From the NCBI RefSeq assembly GCF_040813715.1, contig NZ_JBFOCH010000009.1: a stretch of DNA of 64,000 nucleotides. The stretch is one strand, 5' to 3'. Shown here in pieces: positions 36,336 to 46,147 of the stretch. The notes beneath the pieces were generated by a model, which saw nothing but the letters and a program-made list of their open reading frames with translations, did not search any database and was not told where the DNA came from. The DNA comes from Mesorhizobium_K marinum. GTDB lineage: Bacteria > Pseudomonadota > Alphaproteobacteria > Rhizobiales > Rhizobiaceae. The position numbers and the translations under genes are program-made. Every line of letters begins with the position of its first letter. The first letter of the stretch is position 1.

Positions 36336-38705
36336 TCACGAACGCGGCTTGGTCTTCTTCGGATCGTAGTGCGGGAAGGCGACGATCGTTGCGGGCAGGC
36401 GCTTCTGGTGGCCGTCGAGCTTGCCGATCTCGACTGCCGTGCCGATCTCCGCATGGGCGACGTCGACGCGGGCGAGCGCGATGTTCTTGCCGAGCACTGG
36501 CGAGCGCATCGACGAGGTAACGACGCCGATCTGCGGGCGTCCGACATGCACGCAGTCGCCATGCCCGACATTGACGTTGCCGTCGATCTCCAGCCCGACC
36601 AGCTTTCGGGCCGGGGTCTCCTTGCGTCGAATGAGCGCCGCGCGCCCGATAAAGTCGTCCTGCTTGCTTTTCAACGGCACGGTGAAGCCGATGCCCGCCT
36701 CGAACGGGTCGGTCTCGTCGGAGAACTCGTAGTTGGCGAAGATCAGCCCGGCCTCGATGCGCACCATGTCGAGCGCGGCCATGCCCATCGGCTTCAGCCC
36801 ATGCGGCTGGCCGGCCTGCCAGACCGCGTCGAACACCGTCTCCGCATCGCGCGGATGGCAGAAGATCTCGTAGCCGAGTTCGCCGGTATAGCCGGTGCGC
36901 GAGACGACGATCGGCACGCCCTGCGCGTCGCCGATCCGGCCGACCGCGAAGCGGAACCATTCGAGTTCCCCGATCGCCGGCTGCACCGGCGGTGTCCAGA
37001 CGATCTCCTTCAGGATGTCGCGGCTCTTCGGGCCCTGCACCGCGATGTTGTGCAACTGGTCGGTCGAGGAGCGCACCATGACTTTCAGGCCGAGTTCGTC
37101 AGCCTGCTGGCGCAGCCAGGCGCCGCCAAAATCGTCACCGCCGATCCAGCGGAAATTGTCGCGCCCGAGCCTGAGCAACGTGCCGTCGTCGATCATGCCG
37201 CCATGTTCGTAGCACATGGCCGAATAGACGACCTGGCCGACGCCGAGCTTCTTCACGTCGCGCGTCAGCACATATTGAAGGAGCGCTTCGGAGTCCGGTC
37301 CGGTGACTTCGAACTTGCGGAGCGGCGAGAGGTCCATCACCACCGCCTTCTCGCGGCAGGCCCAATATTCCTCGATCGGCCCGGCCTTGGCGAAGGAATT
37401 GGCAAGCCAATAGCCCTTGTATTCGATGAAGTCGCGCGTGTGCTGGGCGAAGCGCGAATGGAAGGCGGTCTCGCGGGTCATGACGGGCTCGGCGTCTGGG
37501 CTCATTCTTCTGGCGATCGCTCTCGTGAACTTTTCCGCCCCGCTGTAGGTGCGGACATGGATGTCGGTGAGGTCCCAGCCATTGGCCGGCGTGGTATCGT
37601 CGGGGCATGCCGAGGACACGCACACGATGTCGGTCAGCGCCCGCAGCAGCACGTAGTCGCCCGGCCGCGACCACGGCTCGTCGGAAACAACCAGCCCGTG
37701 CGCATCGATCGCGGTGTTGAAGAAGAAGTTCACCGCCATCCAGCCGGCGCGGGCGTTCACGCCGTGCTCGGCCAGCGCATTGTTGAAGTTGGTCGAGCAG
37801 TTGGCGTGGCCGGGATAGCCGATGTCGTCGTAATATTTCGCCGCGCAGGCCAGCGCGAACGCGTCATGGCGGCCGCAGGTGTCCTGCACCACCTCGACCA
37901 GCGGCTCCATGTCCTGGTCATAGTATTTCGAGTGCAGGCCCGGCATCGGATAGCTCGACCCCATCAGCGTGCGCGTCGTCGTCACGTCGAGTGGATGGTC
38001 CTTGCCCTTGTCCAGCTTGCGCGCCGAAAAGCACTGGAAGTCGGTGCACTGGCGGCCGTCGACGTCGATGATCTGGATGTAGTCGCCGGCCTTGACGAAG
38101 TAGGCCTCCGCGGTCGCTGACCTTATCCGCCTGTCCAGCACCGGATCGGCGAGCGGGTCGGGCAGTTCGAACCGTCGCGCCGGCTTCATCGCAGCGCGGC
38201 GGATCGTCAGCGTCAGCGGGGTCACCGTGTCCTGCGCCTCGAGCGACATCGGCCCGCCGGGCGCGGCTGCGATCAGCACGCCCGTCCGCTGGACGGTAAA
38301 GCTCTGCTCGGTCCCCGCCGGCGTCGCCATGTCGAAGATGCGCAGGCCTTGCGCGCCGGCAAGGTCGAGCCCGCGCCGCTCGATCTTGCGCCGGAACTGC
38401 GCAAGGCTCTGTTCGCCCGAAAGCAGGAGCGCCTTCAACCCGGCAGCGTTGCTGTTGCCGGGCGCGCCCAGCATCGTCGCGTCGCTGCGGCCCTGTTGGT
38501 CGAAGGCCACGAGCTCGCAGGCCTGCCCGCCCTCGGCATTGATCAGCGTCACCACATCGCCCGCCTCGACGTCGACGAGCAGCGCTCCGCCGCCCTGGAC
38601 CGTATGGCGTTCGGTGCCCGGTGGCAGCGACAGCCGGCCCGGCGTGATGATAGCGCTCGGCCGTGGCGGGCCGGGGATTACGTCGGGATAACGAACGTGC
38701 AGCAT
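36336..38705 (-). CDS. DUF1989 - GcvT (aminomethyltransferase-like) fusion protein
   Basis: A 789-residue three-part protein. Residues 1-170 look like a degenerate DUF1989-type barrel (VDVEAGDVVTLINAEGGQACELVAF). Residues about 185-395 are a full DUF1989 (urea-carboxylase-associated) domain with GRQCTDFQCFS, VEVVQDTCGRHDAFALAC, CSTNFNNAL and RPGDYVLLRA. From about 415 to the end it is a GcvT/DmdA-type folate-dependent methyl or aminomethyl transferase with YWACREKAVVMDLSPLRKFEVTG, GIGFTVPLKSKQDDFIG and a C-terminal barrel. It probably moves a one-carbon unit from an amine or sulfonium substrate to tetrahydrofolate. No such substrate has been shown. ATG 38705; the stop codon abuts the convergent methyltransferase. 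Confidence 0.85.
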   Translation of the reverse strand: MLHVRYPDVIPGPPRPSAIITPGRLSLPPGTERHTVQGGGALLVDVEAGDVVTLINAEGGQACELVAFDQQGRSDATMLGAPGNSNAAGLKALLLSGEQSLAQFRRKIERRGLDLAGAQGLRIFDMATPAGTEQSFTVQRTGVLIAAAPGGPMSLEAQDTVTPLTLTIRRAAMKPARRFELPDPLADPVLDRRIRSATAEAYFVKAGDYIQIIDVDGRQCTDFQCFSARKLDKGKDHPLDVTTTRTLMGSSYPMPGLHSKYYDQDMEPLVEVVQDTCGRHDAFALACAAKYYDDIGYPGHANCSTNFNNALAEHGVNARAGWMAVNFFFNTAIDAHGLVVSDEPWSRPGDYVLLRALTDIVCVSSACPDDTTPANGWDLTDIHVRTYSGAEKFTRAIARRMSPDAEPVMTRETAFHSRFAQHTRDFIEYKGYWLANSFAKAGPIEEYWACREKAVVMDLSPLRKFEVTGPDSEALLQYVLTRDVKKLGVGQVVYSAMCYEHGGMIDDGTLLRLGRDNFRWIGGDDFGGAWLRQQADELGLKVMVRSSTDQLHNIAVQGPKSRDILKEIVWTPPVQPAIGELEWFRFAVGRIGDAQGVPIVVSRTGYTGELGYEIFCHPRDAETVFDAVWQAGQPHGLKPMGMAALDMVRIEAGLIFANYEFSDETDPFEAGIGFTVPLKSKQDDFIGRAALIRRKETPARKLVGLEIDGNVNVGHGDCVHVGRPQIGVVTSSMRSPVLGKNIALARVDVAHAEIGTAVEIGKLDGHQKRLPATIVAFPHYDPKKTKPRS

Positions 38706-38906
38706 GGCGTTCCTTGCCCGGACATCCTGATTTGCATCAGCGGAACATTATTTTAATGCCAAGAATATCCAAGCGCCCGCTGCGGGGCAAGGCATCATGG
38801 CATTGCGCCGATGCTATGACGGTCGGGTCGCCATTGCCAGCCGTCGCCTCGTCTGGTGACAGGTCCGGCCGCGGCGGCTAAGAAGCGGCACCTGCGGAGG
38901 CCTTGA

Positions 38907-39737
38907 ATGTATCATCACCGTATCACCGACTGGGACGACGCCTACGCCAATGGCGCGAACATCGCGCGCGGAGACCGCTGGCCCGATGCCTGGATCGGTC
39001 CTGCCAAGGCCTATCGCGACGAGCGTGTCGCCGCCGGCCGTGCGCGTGTCGACCTCGCCTATGGCGATGGCGAACGCCACCGCTTCGACCTCTTCCTGCC
39101 CGAGGGCGCCCCGGCCGGGCTGGTGATCTTCATCCATGGCGGCTACTGGATGCGCTTCGACCAGAGCGCCTGGTCGCATCTGGCCGGCGGGCCGGTCGCG
39201 CGCGGCTACGCCGTGGCCATGCCGACCTATACGCTCTGCCCTGAGATCCGCATATCGGGCATCGTTGCCGAAGTCGCCGCCGCGGCGAACAGCATCGCCG
39301 GCATGGTCGATGGACCGATCCACCTCGCCGGCCACTCGGCTGGCGGCCATCTGGTGACGCGGCTCGCCTGCACCGACGCGCCCCTGTCGGCGGCGGTGCG
39401 CGACAGGCTTCGCAACATCGTTTCCATCTCGGGCCTGCACGACCTCAGGCCGTTGATGCGCACGGCCATGAACGAAACGCTGAGGATCGACCATGCCGAG
39501 GCGATGGCGCAAAGCCCGCTCTTCCTCCAGCCGGTCGAGGGCGCGCGCGTGACCTGCTGGGTCGGCGGCGGCGAACGGTCCGAATTCATCCGCCAGAGCA
39601 AGCTCCTGGCGCATGCCTGGGTCGGGGTGGGCGCGGCGACTGCCTGCGTCGAGGAGGCCGACCGCCACCACATGAACGTCATCGACGGGCTGACCGATCC
39701 TGATCACGCCTTGACCCGCGAACTGCTGGCGGATTGA
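38907..39737 (+). CDS. Alpha/beta hydrolase, kynurenine-formamidase-like esterase
   Basis: A 276-residue alpha/beta hydrolase. The oxyanion-hole motif is FIHGGYWMRFD at about residue 72-82. The nucleophile elbow is LAGHSAGGHL, and a C-terminal DRHHMNVIDGL supplies the catalytic His. HGGYW-type oxyanion loops are shared with arylformamidases (KynB/AFMID) and carboxylesterases. There are no kynurenine pathway genes nearby, so the formamidase reading is weak. The 200 bp before it, after the divergent fusion gene, hold nothing recognisable. Confidence 0.8.
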   Translation: MYHHRITDWDDAYANGANIARGDRWPDAWIGPAKAYRDERVAAGRARVDLAYGDGERHRFDLFLPEGAPAGLVIFIHGGYWMRFDQSAWSHLAGGPVARGYAVAMPTYTLCPEIRISGIVAEVAAAANSIAGMVDGPIHLAGHSAGGHLVTRLACTDAPLSAAVRDRLRNIVSISGLHDLRPLMRTAMNETLRIDHAEAMAQSPLFLQPVEGARVTCWVGGGERSEFIRQSKLLAHAWVGVGAATACVEEADRHHMNVIDGLTDPDHALTRELLAD

Positions 39738-39851
39738 TCCGAACGGGCGAAAGGGTTATCGACTGGCATGAAGGCGCCGGATGCAACCGGCCGCCGCTGA
39801 GGAAACCGGCGCAACCGCAATGCGGCCCGCGTCGACAATGGAAAGACCGCG

Positions 39852-40088
39852 ATGAGAGCCGTTTTCGTGCAGCTCCAGTGCCAGCCCGGCAAGACCTATG
39901 AAGTCGCCGGCGAACTGTTCGAGCGCGAAATCGTCTCCGAACTCTATTCGACCAGCGGCGAGTACGACCTTCTCATGAAGATCTATATCGACACCGAGGA
40001 CGACATCGGCAAGTTCATCAACGAGCATGTCGCCAATGTGCCCGGCATCGTGCGGTCGCTGACGACGCTGACCTTCAAGGCGTTTTAG
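39852..40088 (+). CDS. Stand-alone Lrp/AsnC ligand-binding (RAM) domain protein
   Basis: A 78-residue protein consisting only of the alpha/beta RAM effector domain of Lrp/AsnC regulators (MRAVFVQLQCQPGKTYEVA, TSGEYDLLMKIYI, IPG-like VPGIVRSLTTLTF). No helix-turn-helix is encoded in the 114 bp upstream. Stand-alone RAM proteins oligomerise and bind amino acids; they may act as regulators of full Lrp proteins or in metabolism. The ATG at 39852 gives the natural domain start. It is between an esterase gene and a convergent SH3 protein gene. Confidence 0.85.
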   Translation: MRAVFVQLQCQPGKTYEVAGELFEREIVSELYSTSGEYDLLMKIYIDTEDDIGKFINEHVANVPGIVRSLTTLTFKAF

Positions 40089-40127
40089 GCCAATCGGCTC
40101 AAGAAATCGTTGCTGTGCCGCGGTCCG

Positions 40128-40754
40128 CTATGTGGCTGGCTTCGCGCCGGCCGAGGCCTTGGTCGCGCTGATGCCCTCAAGCGGCAGCTTGGGCCGGCGC
40201 GGCGCGAACGGCGGCTTCGCCAGGTAGTCGACGTGTACCCATCCCTTGCGGCCGTCGCCGACCACCAGCCGCCAGGGGCCGGATTGCGCGACCTCGCGCA
40301 GGACCGTGCGGGGCGCAAGCGTCGTGATGACCACGGCATCCGGTCTTGCCTGGGCGCGCATGTGCACCTTTCCGGTCGTCTGCACGAATACGGGCTTGCC
40401 CGGCCGACCGATCGACGCGGTGACGAAGTCCTGGGGCTTCTCCGGAGGGCGGGCGACGGTTTGCGGCAGGACGAGCGTCGGCGGCTTCGGTTCGACCCGC
40501 GCAGCGGCGACCTTTCGATCCGCATGCCTGGCGCCGACCGGTTCTGGCGGGACGGGTTTCGCTGCCTCGACGTTGGATCGCTTCGGCTGCGCAGAAGTTG
40601 CGGGTTTTGGTTTCGCCGCAGCGCTGCGCTCGCTCCTGGACGCGGGAACGGTTTCCGGCGGTCTCGGACCCTTCATGTCCTCGCGCAGGACCCATACGCC
40701 GGCCGCGACCGCGCCGATCAGCAGCCATCTCAGTTTTGGAAGCGCCAAAGCCAT
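40128..40754 (-). CDS. Membrane-anchored SH3-domain protein
   Basis: A 208-residue protein. One N-terminal transmembrane segment (LRWLLIGAVAAGVWVL, about residues 8-23) is followed by a Lys/Pro/Ala-rich linker of about 85 residues. A bacterial SH3 domain lies near the C-terminus (TGKVHMRAQARPDAVVITTL, PWRLVVGDGRKGWVHVDYLA). Such proteins usually reach into the periplasm and may bind cell wall. The ATG at 40754 is chosen because it places the membrane segment right at the N-terminus; upstream starts would add 31 unconserved residues. Function unknown. Confidence 0.78.
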   Translation of the reverse strand: MALALPKLRWLLIGAVAAGVWVLREDMKGPRPPETVPASRSERSAAAKPKPATSAQPKRSNVEAAKPVPPEPVGARHADRKVAAARVEPKPPTLVLPQTVARPPEKPQDFVTASIGRPGKPVFVQTTGKVHMRAQARPDAVVITTLAPRTVLREVAQSGPWRLVVGDGRKGWVHVDYLAKPPFAPRRPKLPLEGISATKASAGAKPAT

Positions 40755-40800
40755 GGCGCAAGCATGCCGGCAAGACTTTAAGACGGGGTTGACGGCCGCG

Positions 40801-42039
40801 TCATGCGGGCGCGGACTGCCAGTCGGCGAAGGCGGCCTTGAGTGCATCGGCGCCCTCGGCGACGGACTTGGCGTCGGGCGAGAAGCCCGCCCCCATCATC
40901 TTGCGGCCGAGCATGTGGTCGGCCGGGCGGTTCACCGATTCGATGCCAGCCAGCCGTCCGCCCCGGAAGTGGAACACGGAGAACCTGTTGTCTGCCGGCT
41001 CGCCGGATACGACCTGGCTGTCGCTGCCGGCGGTCAGGCCCACCATCTGCAGCTTCATGTCGCCGATGTCCGACCAGAACCAGGGAACAGCCGAATAGGC
41101 ATCCGCATGTCCGGTGATCGTCCTGGCGGCCAGCCTGGCCTGGTCGGTCGCGTTCTGCACCGATTCCAGGCGGACGTCTTCGCCGGTCAGCCAGTGACGG
41201 TAGCTGGCGCAGTCGCCGATGGCGAGCACGTCGGGAGCCGAGCTCCGCATCTGCTGGTCGACCCGGATGCCGTTGGCGATCGTTATCCCCGCGGCCTCCG
41301 CCAGCTCCGTACTGGGTGTCACGCCGATGCCGACGATGAGCATTCTTGCGGCGACGCGCTCTCCGGTGGAGGTGACCACGGCGCTGACATGGCCGTTCTC
41401 GCCTTCAAGCTGCCCGACCATCGTCTGCAGGAGTATTCGTACGCCGGCTTCGGAAAGCCGCTGCGCCACATGGGCGGAGATCGCCGGCGCCACGGCGCGC
41501 GCGAGCAGCCGATCCTGCGCCTCGACGACCGTCACGTTGCGTCCGCCCGCCGCAAGGGTTGCGGCGATCTCGAGGCCGATGAAGCCGCCGCCGAGGACGA
41601 CGACGTCCTCGACTTGCGCTGCCAGGTCGCGGATCAGGCGCGCGTCGGCGATGGAGCGCAGCGACAGGACCCCGCCGAGCGGTCCGCCTTCGAACGTCAG
41701 GGTGCGCGGCCGCGAGCCGGTGGCCAGCACCGCCTTGTCGAAGGGCAGGTCGGTTCCCGAGGCAAGCGTCACGCGTCCGGCCGCCGGGTCGAGGCTCGCA
41801 ACGCGCTCGCCAAGCGCCAGCTCGATGGATGCGCCGGCGAAAAACGCCTCGGCGCGCAGGATCTGCGGCTGCGCGACTGGATCCTTGATGAAGGTCTTCG
41901 AGAGCGGCGGCTTGTGGTAGGGCAGCTCGGCCTCGTCGCCGATCAGGACGATGCGTCCGTCATAGCCTTCTTCGCGCAGGCTTGCCGCCGCCTGCACGCC
42001 GCCGTGTCCTGCTCCGATGATGACGACGCCGTTCTTCAT
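40801..42039 (-). CDS. NAD(P)/FAD-dependent ferredoxin-type reductase
   Basis: A 412-residue flavoprotein of the rubredoxin/putidaredoxin reductase family, which passes electrons from NAD(P)H to small iron-sulfur proteins. FAD-binding VIIGAGHGGVQAAASL lies at the N-terminus, followed by ATGSRPR, the NAD site VVLGGGFIGLEIAATL, a second FAD motif VLAIGDCA, and a C-terminal reductase domain (WFWSDIGDMKLQMVGL). It is divergent from the iron island that encodes Bfd, a [2Fe-2S] ferredoxin, and the intergenic region carries an Irr-like element. A role as Bfd reductase is an attractive inference but unproven. Confidence 0.87.
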   Translation of the reverse strand: MKNGVVIIGAGHGGVQAAASLREEGYDGRIVLIGDEAELPYHKPPLSKTFIKDPVAQPQILRAEAFFAGASIELALGERVASLDPAAGRVTLASGTDLPFDKAVLATGSRPRTLTFEGGPLGGVLSLRSIADARLIRDLAAQVEDVVVLGGGFIGLEIAATLAAGGRNVTVVEAQDRLLARAVAPAISAHVAQRLSEAGVRILLQTMVGQLEGENGHVSAVVTSTGERVAARMLIVGIGVTPSTELAEAAGITIANGIRVDQQMRSSAPDVLAIGDCASYRHWLTGEDVRLESVQNATDQARLAARTITGHADAYSAVPWFWSDIGDMKLQMVGLTAGSDSQVVSGEPADNRFSVFHFRGGRLAGIESVNRPADHMLGRKMMGAGFSPDAKSVAEGADALKAAFADWQSAPA

Positions 42040-42172
42040 GCTCTCACACAGGGCTACCATTGCGCCGCGGAGCCGGGCTGTCCCGGGAGCGGCGCGAAAA
42101 GACGCGCTGGGGTCGCATCCGCCACGCAGGGCTGTCAAGCCGAAGGGATCTCGATAAACATGACCATTCTAG

Positions 42173-42189
42173 TTTAGAATAGTTCTAAA
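42173..42189. promoter_or_regulatory. Irr-box / iron control element (ICE)-like palindrome
   Basis: TTTAGAA (42173-42179), TAG, TTCTAAA (42183-42189): a perfect 7-bp inverted repeat with 3-base spacer that matches the rhizobial Irr-binding iron control element. It lies in the 411-bp divergent interval between the flavoprotein reductase and the imelysin gene. The surrounding AT-rich patch (42160-42225) stands out from the GC-rich background. Confidence 0.82.
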
Positions 42190-42223
42190 TTATTGATTAG
42201 ACAGCGTTTTATAGGAAAATTTG

Positions 42224-42253
42224 TTGACTCGGCCCAGCGCGCGGGCGTATCAG
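42224..42253 (+). promoter_or_regulatory. Possible promoter of the iron island
   Basis: TTGACT (42224-42229) and TATCAG (42248-42253) are separated by 18 bases, about 35 bp downstream of the ICE-like palindrome and about 190 bp before the imelysin ATG. The -10 is imperfect. The remaining leader is GC-rich with no ORF that looks real. Confidence 0.45.
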
Positions 42254-42450
42254 GCCGATGCCTTTGCGATGGCGACCCTTTGATGTCTGGGCCTTGAACC
42301 CTTTCGATTGGAGGCTTTCTGGTGGTCATTTTCGGTTCCGCGCGTGGGCGCGGAGGCCCGCGTGGTCGGGCGCAGCCGAAGCCGCCGAATCCCCCGATCC
42401 TGCCGACTGCGAACCTGCACGCCCGACCGGGCCTGCACGAGGAGATGACG

Positions 42451-43731
42451 ATGAGCCGATCCTATGGCCTGAAGAGAGCGCTGGCTGCAGGCGCGTTGGC
42501 GATCGCGGCCGTTTCGCCGGCGGCGGCCGAAACCGATCCCGCCGCGGTGCTCGCCACCTACGCCGACATCGCGCTCGCCGGCTACGAGGACGCGCTGGCG
42601 ACGGCAAGGGCGCTCGACGAGGCGACCGACACGCTGGTTGCCAACCCTTCGGAACAGACGCTTGCCGCCGCGCGCGACGCCTGGAAGGCCGCGCGCATCC
42701 CGTATCAGCAGACGGAGGTCTATCGCTTCGGCAACGCCATCGTCGACGACTGGGAAGGGCGCGTGAACGCCTGGCCGCTGGACGAGGGACTGATCGACTA
42801 TGTCGATCCGGCCTACGGCGTCGAATCCGACGAAAACACGCTCTACACGGCCAACGTCATCGCCAATCCTTCGATCCAGATCAACGGACAGGCGGTCGAT
42901 GCCTCGGCCATCACGCCGGCGTTTCTCTCCGGTACGCTGCAGGAGGCTGGCGGCATCGAGGCGAATGTGGCGACCGGGTATCATGCGATCGAGTTCCTGC
43001 TCTGGGGGCAGGACCTGAACGGCACCGGCCCGGGCGCGGGCGACCGCCCCCATACCGATTTCGACAAGGACAACTGCACCGGCGGAAATTGCGGGCGCCG
43101 CGGAGAATATCTGGCGGCGGCCACCGAACTGCTGGTCGCGGACCTCGAGGAAATGGTCGCGAACTGGGGCGTCGGCGGCGCGGCCCGCAAGGAGCTCCTG
43201 GACCGCGATGCCACGGCCGGCCTTTCCACCATCCTGACGGGCATGGGTTCGCTGTCCTACGGCGAACTTGCCGGCGAGCGCATGAAGCTCGGGCTTCTGC
43301 TGCACGACCCGGAGGAGGAGCACGACTGCTTCTCCGACAACACGCACGTCTCGCACCTCTACGATGCGGTCGGCATCCGCAATGTCTATTCGGGCAGCTA
43401 CACGCGCATCGACGGCTCGAAGGTCGAAGGCCCCTCCGTTTCCGACCTCGTTCAGGCGACCGACAAGGCGATCGACGCCGAGCTGTCGGGCAAGCTAGAC
43501 GCGACGGTGGCGGCGTTGGAGGCGATCCAGGCGCGGGCCGAAGGCGGCGAGGCCTACGACCAGCAGATCGCTGAAGGCAATGCCGAAGGCAACGCCGCCG
43601 TGCAGGCGGCCATCGACGCTCTCGTCGACCAGACCCGGCCGATCGAGCGTGCCGTCGCCGCGCTGAAGCTCGACGCGATCGCCTTCGAAGGCTCCGACAG
43701 CCTGGATTCGCCCGATCAGGTCTTCCAGTAG
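42451..43731 (+). CDS. Imelysin-family (IrpA/M75) periplasmic iron-binding protein
   Basis: A 426-residue exported protein. Residues 1-25 form a signal peptide (RALAAGALAIAAVSPAAA). The imelysin hallmark GxHxxE is GYHAIE with His178 and Glu181, and FGNAIVDDWEGRVNAWPLDEGLIDYV is the second conserved block. Imelysin/IrpA proteins act in iron acquisition, probably as periplasmic metal binders. Peptidase activity is now doubted. ATG 42451 is preferred over 42445 because the GAGGAG site is then correctly spaced. It opens the bfd-bfr-DUF1111-imelysin-DUF1513 cluster behind the ICE element. Confidence 0.93.
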   Translation: MSRSYGLKRALAAGALAIAAVSPAAAETDPAAVLATYADIALAGYEDALATARALDEATDTLVANPSEQTLAAARDAWKAARIPYQQTEVYRFGNAIVDDWEGRVNAWPLDEGLIDYVDPAYGVESDENTLYTANVIANPSIQINGQAVDASAITPAFLSGTLQEAGGIEANVATGYHAIEFLLWGQDLNGTGPGAGDRPHTDFDKDNCTGGNCGRRGEYLAAATELLVADLEEMVANWGVGGAARKELLDRDATAGLSTILTGMGSLSYGELAGERMKLGLLLHDPEEEHDCFSDNTHVSHLYDAVGIRNVYSGSYTRIDGSKVEGPSVSDLVQATDKAIDAELSGKLDATVAALEAIQARAEGGEAYDQQIAEGNAEGNAAVQAAIDALVDQTRPIERAVAALKLDAIAFEGSDSLDSPDQVFQ

Positions 43732-43791
43732 GCGCGACGTTTTCAGCCAGCCGGCGCGGTTGCCGCGCTGCCAGCCAGCCCAGGAATTCGG

Positions 43792-44103
43792 ATGCTTGTC
43801 TGTCACTGCAACGTGATCACGGAAAGGGAGATCGAGGAGGCGATCATCCAGCTTCTCGAGCGCGATCCCTGGACCCTGATTGTGCCGGCGAAGGTTTACC
43901 ACACGCTGCAGAAGCGGGGCCGCTGTTGCGGCTGTTTCCCAAATGTGGTGGAAACGATCATTCGGGTCACCGAACACTATCACTCCCACGCGGGAGCGGG
44001 CGGGGAGGACGTCGTTTCACACCTGGATCGCGTGCGCGGATTGCGGTCCGAATTCGGGAGCAGAGGCCATGAAAGGCGACAAGAAGGTAATCGAGCGGCT
44101 TAA
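43792..44103 (+). CDS. bfd: Bacterioferritin-associated ferredoxin (Bfd), with C-terminal extension overlapping bfr
   Basis: A 103-residue [2Fe-2S] ferredoxin that reduces bacterioferritin cores to release iron. Cluster ligands are Cys4 and Cys6 (VCHCNVIT) and Cys45/Cys48 in RGRCCGCFPN. The domain is complete by about residue 65. The remaining ~38 residues (HSHAGAGGEDVVSHLDRV onward) are not typical and run 35 bases into bfr, so the tail may not be conserved. A ribosome-binding site (AGGA) stands 8 bases before the ATG. It is adjacent to bfr, its physiological partner. Confidence 0.93.
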   Translation: MLVCHCNVITEREIEEAIIQLLERDPWTLIVPAKVYHTLQKRGRCCGCFPNVVETIIRVTEHYHSHAGAGGEDVVSHLDRVRGLRSEFGSRGHERRQEGNRAA

Positions 44104-44566
44104 CGAAGCTCTGTTCCTGGAGCTCGGAGCCGTCAACCAGTACTGGGTTCACTACCGGTTGCTGGAAGACTGGGGCTACACGAAGCTGGCCAAGAAGGAA
44201 CGCGCTGAATCGATCGAGGAAATGCACCATGCCGACCGGCTGGTCGCGCGCATCATCTTCCTCGAGGGCCATCCGAACCTGCAGTCGGTCGCGCCCCTGC
44301 GCATCGGGCAGAACGTCAAGGAAGTGCTGGAATCGGACCTCGCCGGCGAATACGACGCCCGCACCGCCTACAAGAAGTCCCGCGAAATCTGCCACGACGC
44401 CGGCGACTATGTGAGCATGAAGCTGTTCGAGGAGCTTCTGGCCGACGAAGAAGGGCACATCGACTTCCTCGAGACTCAACTCGAGCTGCTCAAGTCGCTC
44501 GGCGAAGCCAAGTACGGCCAGCTCAACGCCGATTCCGCCGACGCTGCCGAGGGCTCGGAACACTAG
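44069..44566 (+). CDS. bfr: Bacterioferritin
   Basis: A 165-residue haem-containing 24-mer iron store. The di-iron ferroxidase ligands Glu18, Glu51, His54, Glu94, Glu127 and His130 and the haem-ligating Met52 are all at the classical positions (EEMHHADRLVARIIFLEG and LADEEGH regions). The start at 44069 lies inside the end of bfd (35-base overlap). In rhizobia bacterioferritin genes are typically repressed by Irr when iron is low, which fits the ICE-like element upstream, although other promoters cannot be excluded. Confidence 0.97.
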   Translation: MKGDKKVIERLNEALFLELGAVNQYWVHYRLLEDWGYTKLAKKERAESIEEMHHADRLVARIIFLEGHPNLQSVAPLRIGQNVKEVLESDLAGEYDARTAYKKSREICHDAGDYVSMKLFEELLADEEGHIDFLETQLELLKSLGEAKYGQLNADSADAAEGSEH

Positions 44567-44578
44567 GACCATGGCATC

Positions 44579-46146
<1,568 letters not shown>

Positions 46147-46147
<1 letters not shown>

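Noticed and set aside
42160..42225. AT-rich patch before the iron island as a horizontally acquired segment or terminator
   Set aside because: It is only about 65 bp, contains the iron control palindrome and promoter-like boxes, and has no mobile-element features.
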